Shown: one piece after another, positions 1 to 6,386 of the stretch
Numbering within the stretch: position 1 is the first letter of the stretch
How the letters are laid out: each line of letters opens with the position of its first letter
Assembly (NCBI GenBank): GCA_029865445.1
Contig: JAOUGY010000167.1
Span: forward strand, 1-8,256
DNA from: Acidimicrobiia bacterium
GTDB lineage: Bacteria; Actinomycetota; Acidimicrobiia; Spongiisociales; ZC4RG35
DNA length: 8,256 nucleotides
Reading direction: 5' to 3'
Position numbers and translations under genes: made by a program
Notes under the pieces: model-generated
The model's database searches: none
Told to the model about the DNA's origin: nothing
What the model saw: only the letters and a program-made list of their open reading frames with translations

Positions 1-594
1 CGATTGAAGATATGGACCGACGGTTCGGGGTTGGTCGAGGTGGAGCGGGTGTGTGTCGATCCGGGGGAGGGGGAGGACGAAGCGTGGGACGAACTGGTCG
101 AAGCCATCGAGGCATTGTCCGATCCGCGGTGGGAGTCGTCACCTGACAACGCCATCGGCCCGGGCCTCACCGGGCTCGACACATGGCTGTGGTACTCGGG
201 CCAGACCCAGATCGGGCCGGTCGACGCCACCTGGGCGGACCCGGTGGTGGGGGTGGTGTTCGAGGTCCAGGGCCGGGCCTGGAGTGGCGAACTGGCGTGG
301 AGCCCGGGCACGGGCGATGTCATCGACCGCTCGGTGACGACGTTCGAGGAAGCGGCCGAGGCCGGCGGCTCGAAAGCGGACCCCGTCGAGACGTACATGT
401 ACGAGGTGTCCGCCGCCGACGCCGGGCACGAGGGCGGTTATCCGGTGGAGATGTCGATTCTGTGGGTGGGGGAGTGGCGGACACGGGTGGTGGGCGGCGT
501 CTGGAGTGCATGGAGTCCCATGCCCAACACCTATCTCGACACGTTCAACGGAACCTACGACGTCTGGCAGATTCGCGGCGTCCTCACCGGCTGA
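1..594 (+). CDS. Hypothetical protein, probable secreted-protein C-terminal part (5' partial)
   Basis: The frame is open through the left edge, so the gene very probably starts outside the window. A TTG at 4 could serve as a start, but no upstream sequence is available to judge it. Counting from that TTG, 196 residues are visible. An acidic helix-like stretch (20-40) is followed by GLTGLDTWLW (54-63), a beta-rich region with several Trp, and YMYEV...GGYPVEMSILW (131-154). From memory, this order resembles actinobacterial exported proteins that have a GL.TWLW motif, a PKD-like WDMGDG segment, and a GGYPV.ATVTW segment. Here the PKD-like signature is degenerate (ELAWSPGTGDV, 96-106). Function is unknown. 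A signal peptide or membrane anchor would lie upstream and cannot be seen. The stop codon (592-594) is 7 bases from the stop of the convergent transporter gene, and there is no obvious terminator between them. Confidence 0.7.
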   Translation, partial: RLKIWTDGSGLVEVERVCVDPGEGEDEAWDELVEAIEALSDPRWESSPDNAIGPGLTGLDTWLWYSGQTQIGPVDATWADPVVGVVFEVQGRAWSGELAWSPGTGDVIDRSVTTFEEAAEAGGSKADPVETYMYEVSAADAGHEGGYPVEMSILWVGEWRTRVVGGVWSAWSPMPNTYLDTFNGTYDVWQIRGVLTG

Positions 595-601
595 ACGGAG
601 G

Positions 602-1897
602 TCACGAGTTGACGTCCTCGAACAGGTGGGCGTTGTGGAGGAAGCCGTGCACGCTGAACGGCTGGGTCGCCTCGTCCTTGTGGGGCGGGAAGACGAAGAA
701 CGAGGCAACCGCCCCGATCAGACAGCCGACCCCGCAGATGGTGAACGCCAGCGGGAAGTTGCCGAGGTCACCCAGCCAGCCTCCCAGGATGGGGAACACG
801 ATTCCACCGAAGCCGTATGACAGGAACACCCACGGATAGTTGTTGCCCACCGCCGAGTCGCCGAACTCGTCGGCGGTCAATGCGGGAAACAGGGCGAAAT
901 TACCACCGAAGTTGAACCCGATGAGCGCTGCACCCACGTACAGGCTCAACTCCGCCCCAGCCATCGATGTGAACGCGAGCAGCAGGATGCCTTGGCTCGC
1001 CGCCATCAGAATCACCGATCTCTTGCGCCCCAACTCGTCGCTGAGAACGCCCCACACCAGCCTTCCCATACCGTTTGCGAGGCTGAAAAACACAGCCATC
1101 GCCGTCCCCGCTATCGCACTTGCTCTCGCTTCATCGATACCGTTGGCACCGAGCGCCTCGATCGGGTAGAGCTTCATCAACCCGATCGACATGAGTCCCG
1201 CGCCTGCGCTCACCGCGAAGGTGAACGAGATCAGATGGAACTGAGGCGTGCGCAGCATCTCCCTCGCCGTGAAGTTCTCTCCGCCCGTTCCGGCGGCCGC
1301 CTCCGCCGGAGTGAAGCCGGCGGGCGACCAGCCGTCGGGTGGCATCCGCATCCACAGCGAACCGGCGAGTACCAGCGCCGCGAACGCGATCCCGTAGACG
1401 AAGAACGTGAAGCCGAGTCCCCGGTTCTCGATCAGATGCCCCCATTCGCCGGCGACCTTCACCCAGCCGAGCGCACCGAATCCGAAGCCCGCGACCGCAG
1501 CACCCGTGATGAAACCCTTTCGATCGGGGAACCACCGCATGCCCACGGCTATCGGAACCACGTATGCGAGACCGATTCCGGCGCCACCGACGAGCCCGAC
1601 CCCGAGCAGCACGATCCAGAAGTTGGAGCCGCCTCCGAGGCTGGCCAGGACGTAACCCGCTCCGAGAGTGAGGCCGCCCATCATCGCCAACCGCTGGGGC
1701 CCCCACGTCTTCAACCGACGGCCCGCAAAGACCATCATGCCGGCGAAGGTCGCGAGGCCGACGGAGAACACCACCTGGGTTTGGGCTTTGGACCAGCCCG
1801 CATCGCGGAGGGCGGGTGTGAACACCGACCACGCGTAGATCGCTCCCAGGCACAGCTGAACGAGGATGGCACCAACCACCACGCGCGACCGCCTCAT
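602..1897 (-). CDS. MFS transporter, oxalate/formate antiporter (OFA) family
   Basis: Integral membrane carrier of 431 residues, the usual length for a 12-helix major facilitator. The first helix carries LGAIYAWSVF (17-26), a hallmark of the OFA group that includes OxlT and YhjX. RWFPDRKGFITGAAVAGFGF (121-140) matches the family's conserved loop after helix 4, and FNFGGNFALFPALTADEFG (328-346) matches its conserved region near helix 10. Hydrophobic segments fall at about 8-28, 42-60, 71-89, 93-119, 129-148, 163-183, 219-242, 261-285, 294-312, 317-340, 353-375 and 380-402. A hydrophilic linker (185-215) separates the halves, and a cytosolic tail of about 28 residues follows. The family exchanges or takes up small carboxylates such as oxalate, formate or pyruvate. 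The substrate here cannot be read from the sequence, and no oxalate or formate catabolic gene is nearby. The ATG at 1897 is supported by an AAAGG site 9 bases upstream. The gene lies 85 bases downstream of the phosphotransferase on the same strand. Confidence 0.9.
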   Translation of the reverse strand: MRRSRVVVGAILVQLCLGAIYAWSVFTPALRDAGWSKAQTQVVFSVGLATFAGMMVFAGRRLKTWGPQRLAMMGGLTLGAGYVLASLGGGSNFWIVLLGVGLVGGAGIGLAYVVPIAVGMRWFPDRKGFITGAAVAGFGFGALGWVKVAGEWGHLIENRGLGFTFFVYGIAFAALVLAGSLWMRMPPDGWSPAGFTPAEAAAGTGGENFTAREMLRTPQFHLISFTFAVSAGAGLMSIGLMKLYPIEALGANGIDEARASAIAGTAMAVFFSLANGMGRLVWGVLSDELGRKRSVILMAASQGILLLAFTSMAGAELSLYVGAALIGFNFGGNFALFPALTADEFGDSAVGNNYPWVFLSYGFGGIVFPILGGWLGDLGNFPLAFTICGVGCLIGAVASFFVFPPHKDEATQPFSVHGFLHNAHLFEDVNS

Positions 1898-1905
1898 GAC
1901 ATTCG

Positions 1906-1935
1906 ACCTTTCTCAGAGCACCGCCATCCAAGGTA
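1906..1935 (-). promoter_or_regulatory. Candidate -10 box and ribosome binding site for the OFA transporter gene
   Basis: On the minus strand, TACCTT (1935-1930) fits the TANNNT pattern of actinobacterial -10 boxes. AAAGGT (1911-1906) is a purine-rich site ending 8-9 bases before the ATG at 1897. Together they imply a leader of about 25 bases. I see no good -35 element. A short CCCC-GACA-GGGG hairpin around 1951-1962 lies between the phosphotransferase stop and this box, but it has no T-run, so the transporter could also be reached by readthrough. Confidence 0.35.
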
Positions 1936-1982
1936 TGGGCCGCGTCGGTCCCCCGACAGGGGCCAAAGGTCAGTGGCGGGTC

Positions 1983-2990
1983 TCATGCAGCGATGACCCG
2001 ACCAGCCATCATCTCGCTGATTCGTCGCTCGCCGCGCTCGAATACACCTGGCGCCTCGCTCATCCACTCGGGTTGGTTCAGGACGTCGTTGCCGAGGAGT
2101 AGCGAACGAGCCACGAGCATCAGCGGCACCTCTCTGCCCTTGGGGTCAGGCCACTCCGCGACCCCTTCGTATCCTTCCCGGAACCACCAGCACCGTCGGT
2201 CGAAATCGTCGCTTCCCCACAGGTAATAGAAGGCGGTCCCGATGTCCTGGACGGGCCAACCCCACATCTGGTCTTCGAAGTCGAAGATCGAAACCCGGCC
2301 CCGTAGGATCTTGGCGTTCCAGCCGTGGAGATCTCCGTGGATCATGCGAATCGGCCCGGTATCCGGCAGCGCTGCGAACCAATCTTCAATCCGCTCGATG
2401 GCTTCCGAGTACACAGTGCGGCGCCGGGGGGGAAGGATATCCGGTCCAGCTTGCTTCAGGAGGTTGAACGGCGCATCGAACGGATAGACGCTCGTGTAGC
2501 GCGGTGCAACAAAGGTCGGGGAAGGAGCGAAATCGAGGCTGGCGGTGTGCAGCCGTGCCATCGCAGCCCCGTACGCCCTCATCGTGTCCTCCGACAGTCG
2601 TTCCGCGAGGAGCGGACCCTCGAGCCAGGAGAACACGCAACAGGTGCGGGCTTCCGGAATACCCGGGAAACTGTGGGAACTCACCAACGATCCCGACGAG
2701 TTCTTGATCGGACTCGGGACGGTGATCTCGGGCCGGCCCGCCAGGTCGGCCAGCCATTCCAATTCCGACAGAGTTCGTTCGCTGGTCTTTCCGGCGGGTG
2801 GCGCCATCCCGATCCTCAGGACGTATCGGTCACCGGATGAGGTGTCCACGCGGAAGATGCCGTTGGTCGAATCGGTCATCGCCCGGAGGCGGACTGCTTC
2901 GAACGGGTAATCGGCCACGACGTCCCAGGCCATGGCGCGGAGGCGGCGAAGACGTCCCACGGGGGTGAGTTGATTGAAGTCTTGGACCAT
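1983..2990 (-). CDS. Phosphotransferase, APH / RdoA-SrkA-like kinase fold
   Basis: Soluble small-molecule or protein kinase of the aminoglycoside phosphotransferase superfamily, 335 residues from the chosen start, which fits the RdoA/SrkA and homoserine-kinase-II-like subgroup. The N-lobe has GRLRRLRAMAW (12-22), then a strand pair TDSTNGIFRV (39-48) and DRYVLRI (54-60). This is the nucleotide-binding hairpin, with Arg where classical kinases have Lys. The catalytic loop is HGDLHGWNAKI (218-228), with base Asp220 and Asn225. The metal-binding motif is IFDFED (235-240, Asp237 in the DFG position). The substrate is unknown, and the subgroup includes many proteins that are not resistance enzymes. 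The frame stays open to 3140 with an ATG there, but that would add 50 residues unlike the family and overlap the divergent gene. The ATG at 2990 has GGAG 4 bases upstream and gives a family-like N-terminus. ATG 2933 is a weaker alternative with no ribosome binding site. Confidence 0.85.
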   Translation of the reverse strand: MVQDFNQLTPVGRLRRLRAMAWDVVADYPFEAVRLRAMTDSTNGIFRVDTSSGDRYVLRIGMAPPAGKTSERTLSELEWLADLAGRPEITVPSPIKNSSGSLVSSHSFPGIPEARTCCVFSWLEGPLLAERLSEDTMRAYGAAMARLHTASLDFAPSPTFVAPRYTSVYPFDAPFNLLKQAGPDILPPRRRTVYSEAIERIEDWFAALPDTGPIRMIHGDLHGWNAKILRGRVSIFDFEDQMWGWPVQDIGTAFYYLWGSDDFDRRCWWFREGYEGVAEWPDPKGREVPLMLVARSLLLGNDVLNQPEWMSEAPGVFERGERRISEMMAGRVIAA

Positions 2991-3102
2991 CTGGCTCCAG
3001 TCTGGTTCGAATCCCAGGCTGTCGACGACGGAATTGATTCCTCTCGAGAAATCCGTTTGAGAGTTGGTGTTTCCTGTCGATGAACCTAGGAGACCGGTAG
3101 CT

Positions 3103-3109
3103 GGAGAGG
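3103..3109 (+). promoter_or_regulatory. Ribosome binding site deciding a TTG start
   Basis: GGAGAGG (3103-3109) lies just before the TTG at 3113, with 6 bases between GGAG and the start codon. It is the main reason for accepting TTG as the start of the membrane nuclease-like protein. Upstream, TTGAGA at 3057-3062 resembles a -35 hexamer, but no convincing -10 follows at 16-18 bases. The divergent region 2991-3112 otherwise shows no clear operator. Confidence 0.5.
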
Positions 3110-3112
3110 CAT

Positions 3113-4519
3113 TTGCCGCTCGACACCCCAACCGACACATCAGATCTGTTCTCGGTCACCGACGATCTCGAGCGGGCCGAGCGCGCACTCGAGTGGATCT
3201 CGGGGATGAAGCCGTGCGACGTCCCGGTCGATCTTCAGGGAGATGAGCTGGGTCTGGCCGTCGTGGAGGAGGTGTCGCTTCTCGAGTCGACGCCTCGGGG
3301 GGCCCACACCGAGTGGGTCGTGACCGACTCGGGTGTGGTGTGTTTCACCGATCGTCGCATGGTTTTCGCCGGCTCGAGCGAGGTCGAGTTCCGAATCGAC
3401 GACGTCGACACGGACGAGACCACCGAGGTTGGTTGGGTGCTGGGGGTCGGTTCCCGTCTGAGACCTCACGTGCTGGCGGGACCGCTCGAACAACTGCAGG
3501 TCTGCTGGCTGGCGCTCCGAGATGGTGCCGAGGGCATCGATCCTCGTCAGCGGTGGCGGGAGCTCAGAGCCGCCGCGACGGCCCGACTCGCCGGCTGGTC
3601 GTCGGAGCCAGAACGCGGCTCGGTGGAGACCAACGGCGACGGTGAGGTTGGAGCCGGCGGCTCTCGACTTCCTACCCAGGATGGGGCCAGGTGGGAGTCT
3701 TCGGATGGTGACGGCTCCACCGCGGATGTGGAACCAGTGGTCGAACTTGTGCCGCCAGAGCCTGAGTCGGTGCCCGCCAATCAGGTGCCCGGTGCCGAGG
3801 AAGCGACGCCCGAACCGCCGCCTCTTGTCGGGGAGGTGCCGGCGCCCGCTGTTGCATCGATGGTGTCCCCTGAACCCGCCTCAGTCGATTGGACGTCCGA
3901 ATCAACTGAGCCAGAGTTGGTCGCTGCGTCCGAGGGCGCGGGTGTCGACCGTCGAACGGCCAGACGAGAACTCGAGTCCGCCAAGGCAAGGCCTCGTATC
4001 GGACAGCACCAGCAGGCCCAAGACTCCCCGTCTGCTTTCTCGGGTTCGATGAAACGATTGGCCATAGCGGGATTGCTCGTGATCGTCGCCGCTGCCGTGT
4101 GGTGGTTCGCATCCCAGTCGACGGGTCCGGCGGAGACTGCAGCACAGGCCGTTGTCGGGGAGAGCGGTCGGGTACTCGCAGTTGTCGCCGCCGATACGGT
4201 CTTCGTCGAGGTCGACGGGAGCGAGGTCACGGTTCGGCTCGCCGGGCTGTCGTTGGTGAGATCCGACCGCGCAGAAGCTCTCGCGACCGCCAAGACTCTG
4301 CTCGACGACCAGACCGTCACGTTGGTCGATGAGCCCAATGGTCCTGCTGGAAGGTCCTGGGTCTATGTCGATGGAATCCTGACCAACGTCGAGTTGGTAG
4401 CGCGCGGGGTGGTGACCGTGGATGCGGCTGGTCTCACCATGTACGAGGAGCTGAAGGCCGCCGAGAGGTCCGCTCAAGAGGCGGCTATCGGGATCTGGGG
4501 CGACGCCGACTCGAACTGA
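3113..4519 (+). CDS. Single-pass membrane protein: PH-like region, disordered linker, TM helix, degenerate SNase-like domain
   Basis: 468 residues from a TTG with a good ribosome binding site. Residues about 40-160 include GVVCFTDRRMVFAGSSEVEF (74-93). This resembles bacterial PH/GRAM-like domains with a 'LT.RRLVF.G' strand pair, although that match is loose. Residues 165-310 are low-complexity, rich in Pro, Glu, Ser and Ala. A basic flank (Lys314, Arg315) precedes one hydrophobic helix (316-333), which predicts the N-terminus inside and the C-terminus outside. Residues 352-463 follow the thermonuclease (SNase) pattern: AADTVFVEV, VRLAGL, AKTLL, GRSWVYVDGILTNVELVARG and a final AAIGIWG. By alignment to staphylococcal nuclease, Asp21 (361), Arg35 (375) and Arg87 (414) appear kept, but Asp40 and Glu43 are Ser380 and Arg383. 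It is therefore probably not an active calcium-dependent nuclease and may bind instead of cut. No functional partner is evident. Its stop lies 5 bases from that of the convergent hydrolase. Confidence 0.85.
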   Translation: MPLDTPTDTSDLFSVTDDLERAERALEWISGMKPCDVPVDLQGDELGLAVVEEVSLLESTPRGAHTEWVVTDSGVVCFTDRRMVFAGSSEVEFRIDDVDTDETTEVGWVLGVGSRLRPHVLAGPLEQLQVCWLALRDGAEGIDPRQRWRELRAAATARLAGWSSEPERGSVETNGDGEVGAGGSRLPTQDGARWESSDGDGSTADVEPVVELVPPEPESVPANQVPGAEEATPEPPPLVGEVPAPAVASMVSPEPASVDWTSESTEPELVAASEGAGVDRRTARRELESAKARPRIGQHQQAQDSPSAFSGSMKRLAIAGLLVIVAAAVWWFASQSTGPAETAAQAVVGESGRVLAVVAADTVFVEVDGSEVTVRLAGLSLVRSDRAEALATAKTLLDDQTVTLVDEPNGPAGRSWVYVDGILTNVELVARGVVTVDAAGLTMYEELKAAERSAQEAAIGIWGDADSN

Positions 4520-4524
4520 CCGAG

Positions 4525-5226
4525 TCACAGGTTTGCGGTCAGGAACTCCAGCAAGGTGGCGCGAATCTCGGGTGTCGTGTCTGCCACCAACGTCGAGTGC
4601 TCGGATCCCGGCCAGGTTGTGATCACGTCGGAACCAAACCGCTGTTCCCACGCCTGCACCCGGGCAGCCGTGCAGAACCGATCGTCTTCGAATGCAGTCA
4701 CAAGAAGCGGCTTGCCCGATTCGACGGCCCGGTCGACGCTGGCGACGCTCGCGCCCAGTTCCGAGGCGTCGATGTCGGCCCGGGCGGACCGGAACGGGAG
4801 GGATGGCTGCGCGGCCACGGCGGCGCCCACCGAGTCGTCCCAGATCAACGACAAGACGAGTCCGCCGGTGGCACACATCCCGATCACTCCGACCTTGCCG
4901 TCGGGAGCATCCTTGGCGACTTCGTGGCACAGACTGCGAAGCCAACCGGTGATCTTGCTGTCGCGGTCCGATCGGAACATCGCGAACTCGCGGCTGACAC
5001 ACATCTGGATGAAGCCGGCATTGGAGGACTGGCCGATCTTGCCGAACAGGAGCGGCAGGTGAGCGTCGAATCCTTCGTCGCGAAGCCATTCGCCGAAGGC
5101 CATCGTGCCTGCGCTGAGTCCGGGGAGTTCGTGGAACACGATGATCGGCGATCGTCCCGGATTCGCCGCTCGCAAGACGATTCGCTCCTTGCGCCCGTCG
5201 CTGTGGGTGTATTCGGTGAATGCCAT
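4525..5226 (-). CDS. Dienelactone hydrolase family protein (alpha/beta hydrolase)
   Basis: Cytosolic alpha/beta hydrolase of 233 residues, the normal size for the dienelactone hydrolase family. Strand beta-3 and the oxyanion region read IIVFHELPGL (28-37), with Glu33 in the position of the family's Glu36. The nucleophile elbow is VIGMCATGG (114-122), so the nucleophile is Cys118 rather than Ser, as in true dienelactone hydrolases. FEDDRF (179-184) supplies the acid, most likely Asp182, and GSEHSTL (207-213) supplies His210. The full Cys-Asp-His triad is therefore present and the enzyme is likely active. The natural substrate is unknown; the family includes carboxymethylenebutenolidase and many uncharacterised esterases, and no chlorocatechol-pathway genes are nearby. 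The frame extends to a GTG at 5235, but that codon overlaps a -10-like box. The ATG at 5226 is preferred and would be leaderless. A large hairpin separates it from fabH upstream. Confidence 0.88.
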   Translation of the reverse strand: MAFTEYTHSDGRKERIVLRAANPGRSPIIVFHELPGLSAGTMAFGEWLRDEGFDAHLPLLFGKIGQSSNAGFIQMCVSREFAMFRSDRDSKITGWLRSLCHEVAKDAPDGKVGVIGMCATGGLVLSLIWDDSVGAAVAAQPSLPFRSARADIDASELGASVASVDRAVESGKPLLVTAFEDDRFCTAARVQAWEQRFGSDVITTWPGSEHSTLVADTTPEIRATLLEFLTANL

Positions 5227-5233
5227 CCCGATC

Positions 5234-5239
5234 ACGCTA
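5234..5239 (-). promoter_or_regulatory. Candidate -10 box for leaderless hydrolase transcript
   Basis: The minus strand reads TAGCGT (TANNNT pattern), followed by 7 bases and then the ATG at 5226. This spacing would put the transcription start at or next to the A of ATG. No Shine-Dalgarno sequence is visible upstream of either possible start. The box overlaps the GTG at 5235, which argues against that longer start. Confidence 0.4.
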
Positions 5240-5250
5240 CGCCCGAGAGG

Positions 5251-5302
5251 CCGAAATTGCGTAGCTCAGTGCCGGATGCGGCACCCAGCTACGCAATTTC
5301 GG
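5251..5302 (-). repeat. Perfect 16-bp inverted repeat with nested inner stem (hairpin)
   Basis: CCGAAATTGCGTAGCT (5251-5266) and AGCTACGCAATTTCGG (5287-5302) are exact reverse complements. The 20-base spacer holds a second perfect stem, GTGCCG (5269-5274) with CGGCAC (5279-5284), closed by a GATG tetraloop. Only a 2x2 internal loop (5267-5268 against 5285-5286) interrupts 22 base pairs. The arms are 50% GC, lower than their surroundings. Read in the direction of fabH, the stem begins 8 bases after the fabH stop codon, but no T-run follows. It may be a terminator without a U-tract, an mRNA 3'-end stabiliser or a dispersed palindromic element. The symmetry is certain; the role is inferred. Confidence 0.85.
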
Positions 5303-5310
5303 TTCGAGGG

Positions 5311-6318
5311 TCACCAGCGGATGATCATCGAGCCCCATGTGAAGCCGGATCCGAAGGCGGCAGCCGCCACGAGCATGCCCGCCTCGAGCCGGCCGGACTT
5401 GGCGGCTTCATCGAGGCAGATGGGAAGTGTCGCCGCGGTGGTGTTGGCGGTGTGATCGATCGTGTTCACGATCTTGTCCGCCGGGGCGCCCAGCCGATGG
5501 GCGGCGGCTTCGATGATTCGCATGTTCGCCTGGTGGAACACGAAGACGTCGATGTCGTCGGCGGTCAGGTCGTTGGCTGCAAGCGCCTCCTCGACGGCCT
5601 CCGGCATCCGGGTGACGGCATTGACGAACACGGCCCGGCCGTCCATCTGCGGATACTGAAGTCCGGCCTCGAGCTGAGCGGAGGTGGAGAACTTCTCGTA
5701 TGCCATCCCCGGTGCCGGGAGCCACAGAGCCTCGGCGAATGCGCCGTCGGCGTGGAGGTGGGTCGACAGGACGTGCGAGTCCACGGCAGGGTCCGACACC
5801 TCCGTAGCCTGCATCACGGCGGCGCCTGCCCCGTCGCCGAACAGCACGGACACGTCGCGCCCGCGGGTCGTCAGGTCGAGGCCCTTGGAGTGAATTTCGG
5901 CTCCCACCACGAGAACCGTGGATGCGTTCCCAGCCCGGATCATCGCATCGGCGATCGACGTGGCGTAGACGAACCCCGTGCACTGCTGACGCACGTCGAT
6001 GGCCGGGATTCCCGGGAGGTCGAGTTTCGCCTGGAGGAAGCACGCGTTCCCCGGGAACTCGTGGTCGGGACTCAGGGTGGCGAAAACGATCATGTCGATG
6101 TCGGATCGATCGAGCCCCGCTGAATCGAGGGCGGCGTCCGCAGCCTTCAGCCCCAGATCGGTGGTCGTCACATCAGGTTCCACCCACCGACGCTCGGAGA
6201 TGCCACTCCGCGTCTTGATCCATTCGTCGGAGGTGTCCATCATCTCGGCCAGGTCGTCATTGGTCACGACTCTGGGTGGGAGATACGAACCGATCCCGAT
6301 GAACCTCGACCGATGCAC
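5311..6318 (-). CDS. fabH: Beta-ketoacyl-ACP synthase III (FabH family)
   Basis: Condensing enzyme of the thiolase fold that joins an acyl-CoA starter to malonyl-ACP in fatty acid (or related acyl chain) synthesis; cytosolic homodimer in the family. It has 335 residues from the chosen start. The N-terminus IGIGSYLPPRVVTNDDLA and DEWIKTRSGI match FabH. Catalytic Cys113 lies in VRQQCTGF (109-116), His262 in FHQANMRI (261-268) and Asn292 in HTANTTAAT (289-297), so the Cys-His-Asn triad is complete. LFGDGAGAAV (159-168) and the C-terminal FGSGFTWG (322-329) are also typical. No acpP, fabD, fabF or polyketide genes are nearby, so a role in bulk fatty acid synthesis versus a specialised acyl chain cannot be decided. 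The frame extends to a GTG at 6357. The GTG at 6318 is preferred because AAGGAG lies 9 bases upstream and the protein then begins just before the first beta strand. Confidence 0.9.
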   Translation of the reverse strand: MHRSRFIGIGSYLPPRVVTNDDLAEMMDTSDEWIKTRSGISERRWVEPDVTTTDLGLKAADAALDSAGLDRSDIDMIVFATLSPDHEFPGNACFLQAKLDLPGIPAIDVRQQCTGFVYATSIADAMIRAGNASTVLVVGAEIHSKGLDLTTRGRDVSVLFGDGAGAAVMQATEVSDPAVDSHVLSTHLHADGAFAEALWLPAPGMAYEKFSTSAQLEAGLQYPQMDGRAVFVNAVTRMPEAVEEALAANDLTADDIDVFVFHQANMRIIEAAAHRLGAPADKIVNTIDHTANTTAATLPICLDEAAKSGRLEAGMLVAAAAFGSGFTWGSMIIRW

Positions 6319-6327
6319 CTTCGCTCT

Positions 6328-6352
6328 CTCCTTCGCAGACCGGGCGACGGTA
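6328..6352 (-). promoter_or_regulatory. fabH ribosome binding site and candidate -10 box
   Basis: On the minus strand, AAGGAG (6333-6328) is a strong Shine-Dalgarno sequence 9 bases before the GTG at 6318. It decides the start against the longer GTG at 6357. TACCGT (6352-6347) further upstream fits TANNNT and would give a leader of about 20 bases. The region is shared with the divergent acetyltransferase promoter, so the two transcripts leave a 68-base intergenic stretch in opposite directions. Confidence 0.5.
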
Positions 6353-6374
6353 GTCACTCGGACGACCGATGGAC

Positions 6375-6380
6375 CACAAT
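6375..6380 (+). promoter_or_regulatory. Candidate -10 box for leaderless GNAT transcript
   Basis: CACAAT matches TATAAT at four positions, including the key second A and final T. It is followed by exactly 6 bases and the ATG at 6387. There is no Shine-Dalgarno sequence before this ATG or before the in-frame ATG at 6369, so leaderless initiation at 6387 is the simplest reading. It is a weak motif on its own. Confidence 0.3.
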
Positions 6381-6386
6381 GGCTCG

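Noticed and set aside
1951..1962. CCCC-GACA-GGGG hairpin between the phosphotransferase and the transporter as a terminator.
   Set aside because: It has only four base pairs and no T-run on either strand, too little to call.
992..1996. A 334-codon open frame on the plus strand opposite the OFA transporter.
   Set aside because: The composition is Arg/His/Glu-rich without domain signal, and the minus strand encodes a clear 12-helix transporter.
1983..2990. Reading the phosphotransferase as an antibiotic-resistance aminoglycoside kinase.
   Set aside because: The motifs HGDLHGWN and IFDFED define only the superfamily. The N-terminus resembles RdoA/SrkA-like kinases, and no mobile element accompanies it.
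3001..3017. GGTTCGAATCC, identical to a tRNA T-loop consensus, flanked by CTGG and CCAG: possible tRNA or tRNA-derived attachment site.
   Set aside because: The 5-bp T-stem is not formed without a bulge, no matching acceptor strand lies 60-70 bases upstream, and no integrase or direct repeat is nearby. It is probably a chance match upstream of the phosphotransferase start.
3113..4519. Annotating the membrane protein simply as an active thermonuclease.
   Set aside because: The fold pattern is present, but the positions of two essential acids appear to be Ser and Arg, so catalysis is doubtful.
4597..6123. A 508-codon open frame on the plus strand opposite the hydrolase and fabH genes.
   Set aside because: Its translation is low-complexity Arg/Gly/His-rich with no motif, and the minus-strand genes beneath it have complete catalytic residues. 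It is an antisense artefact of high GC content.
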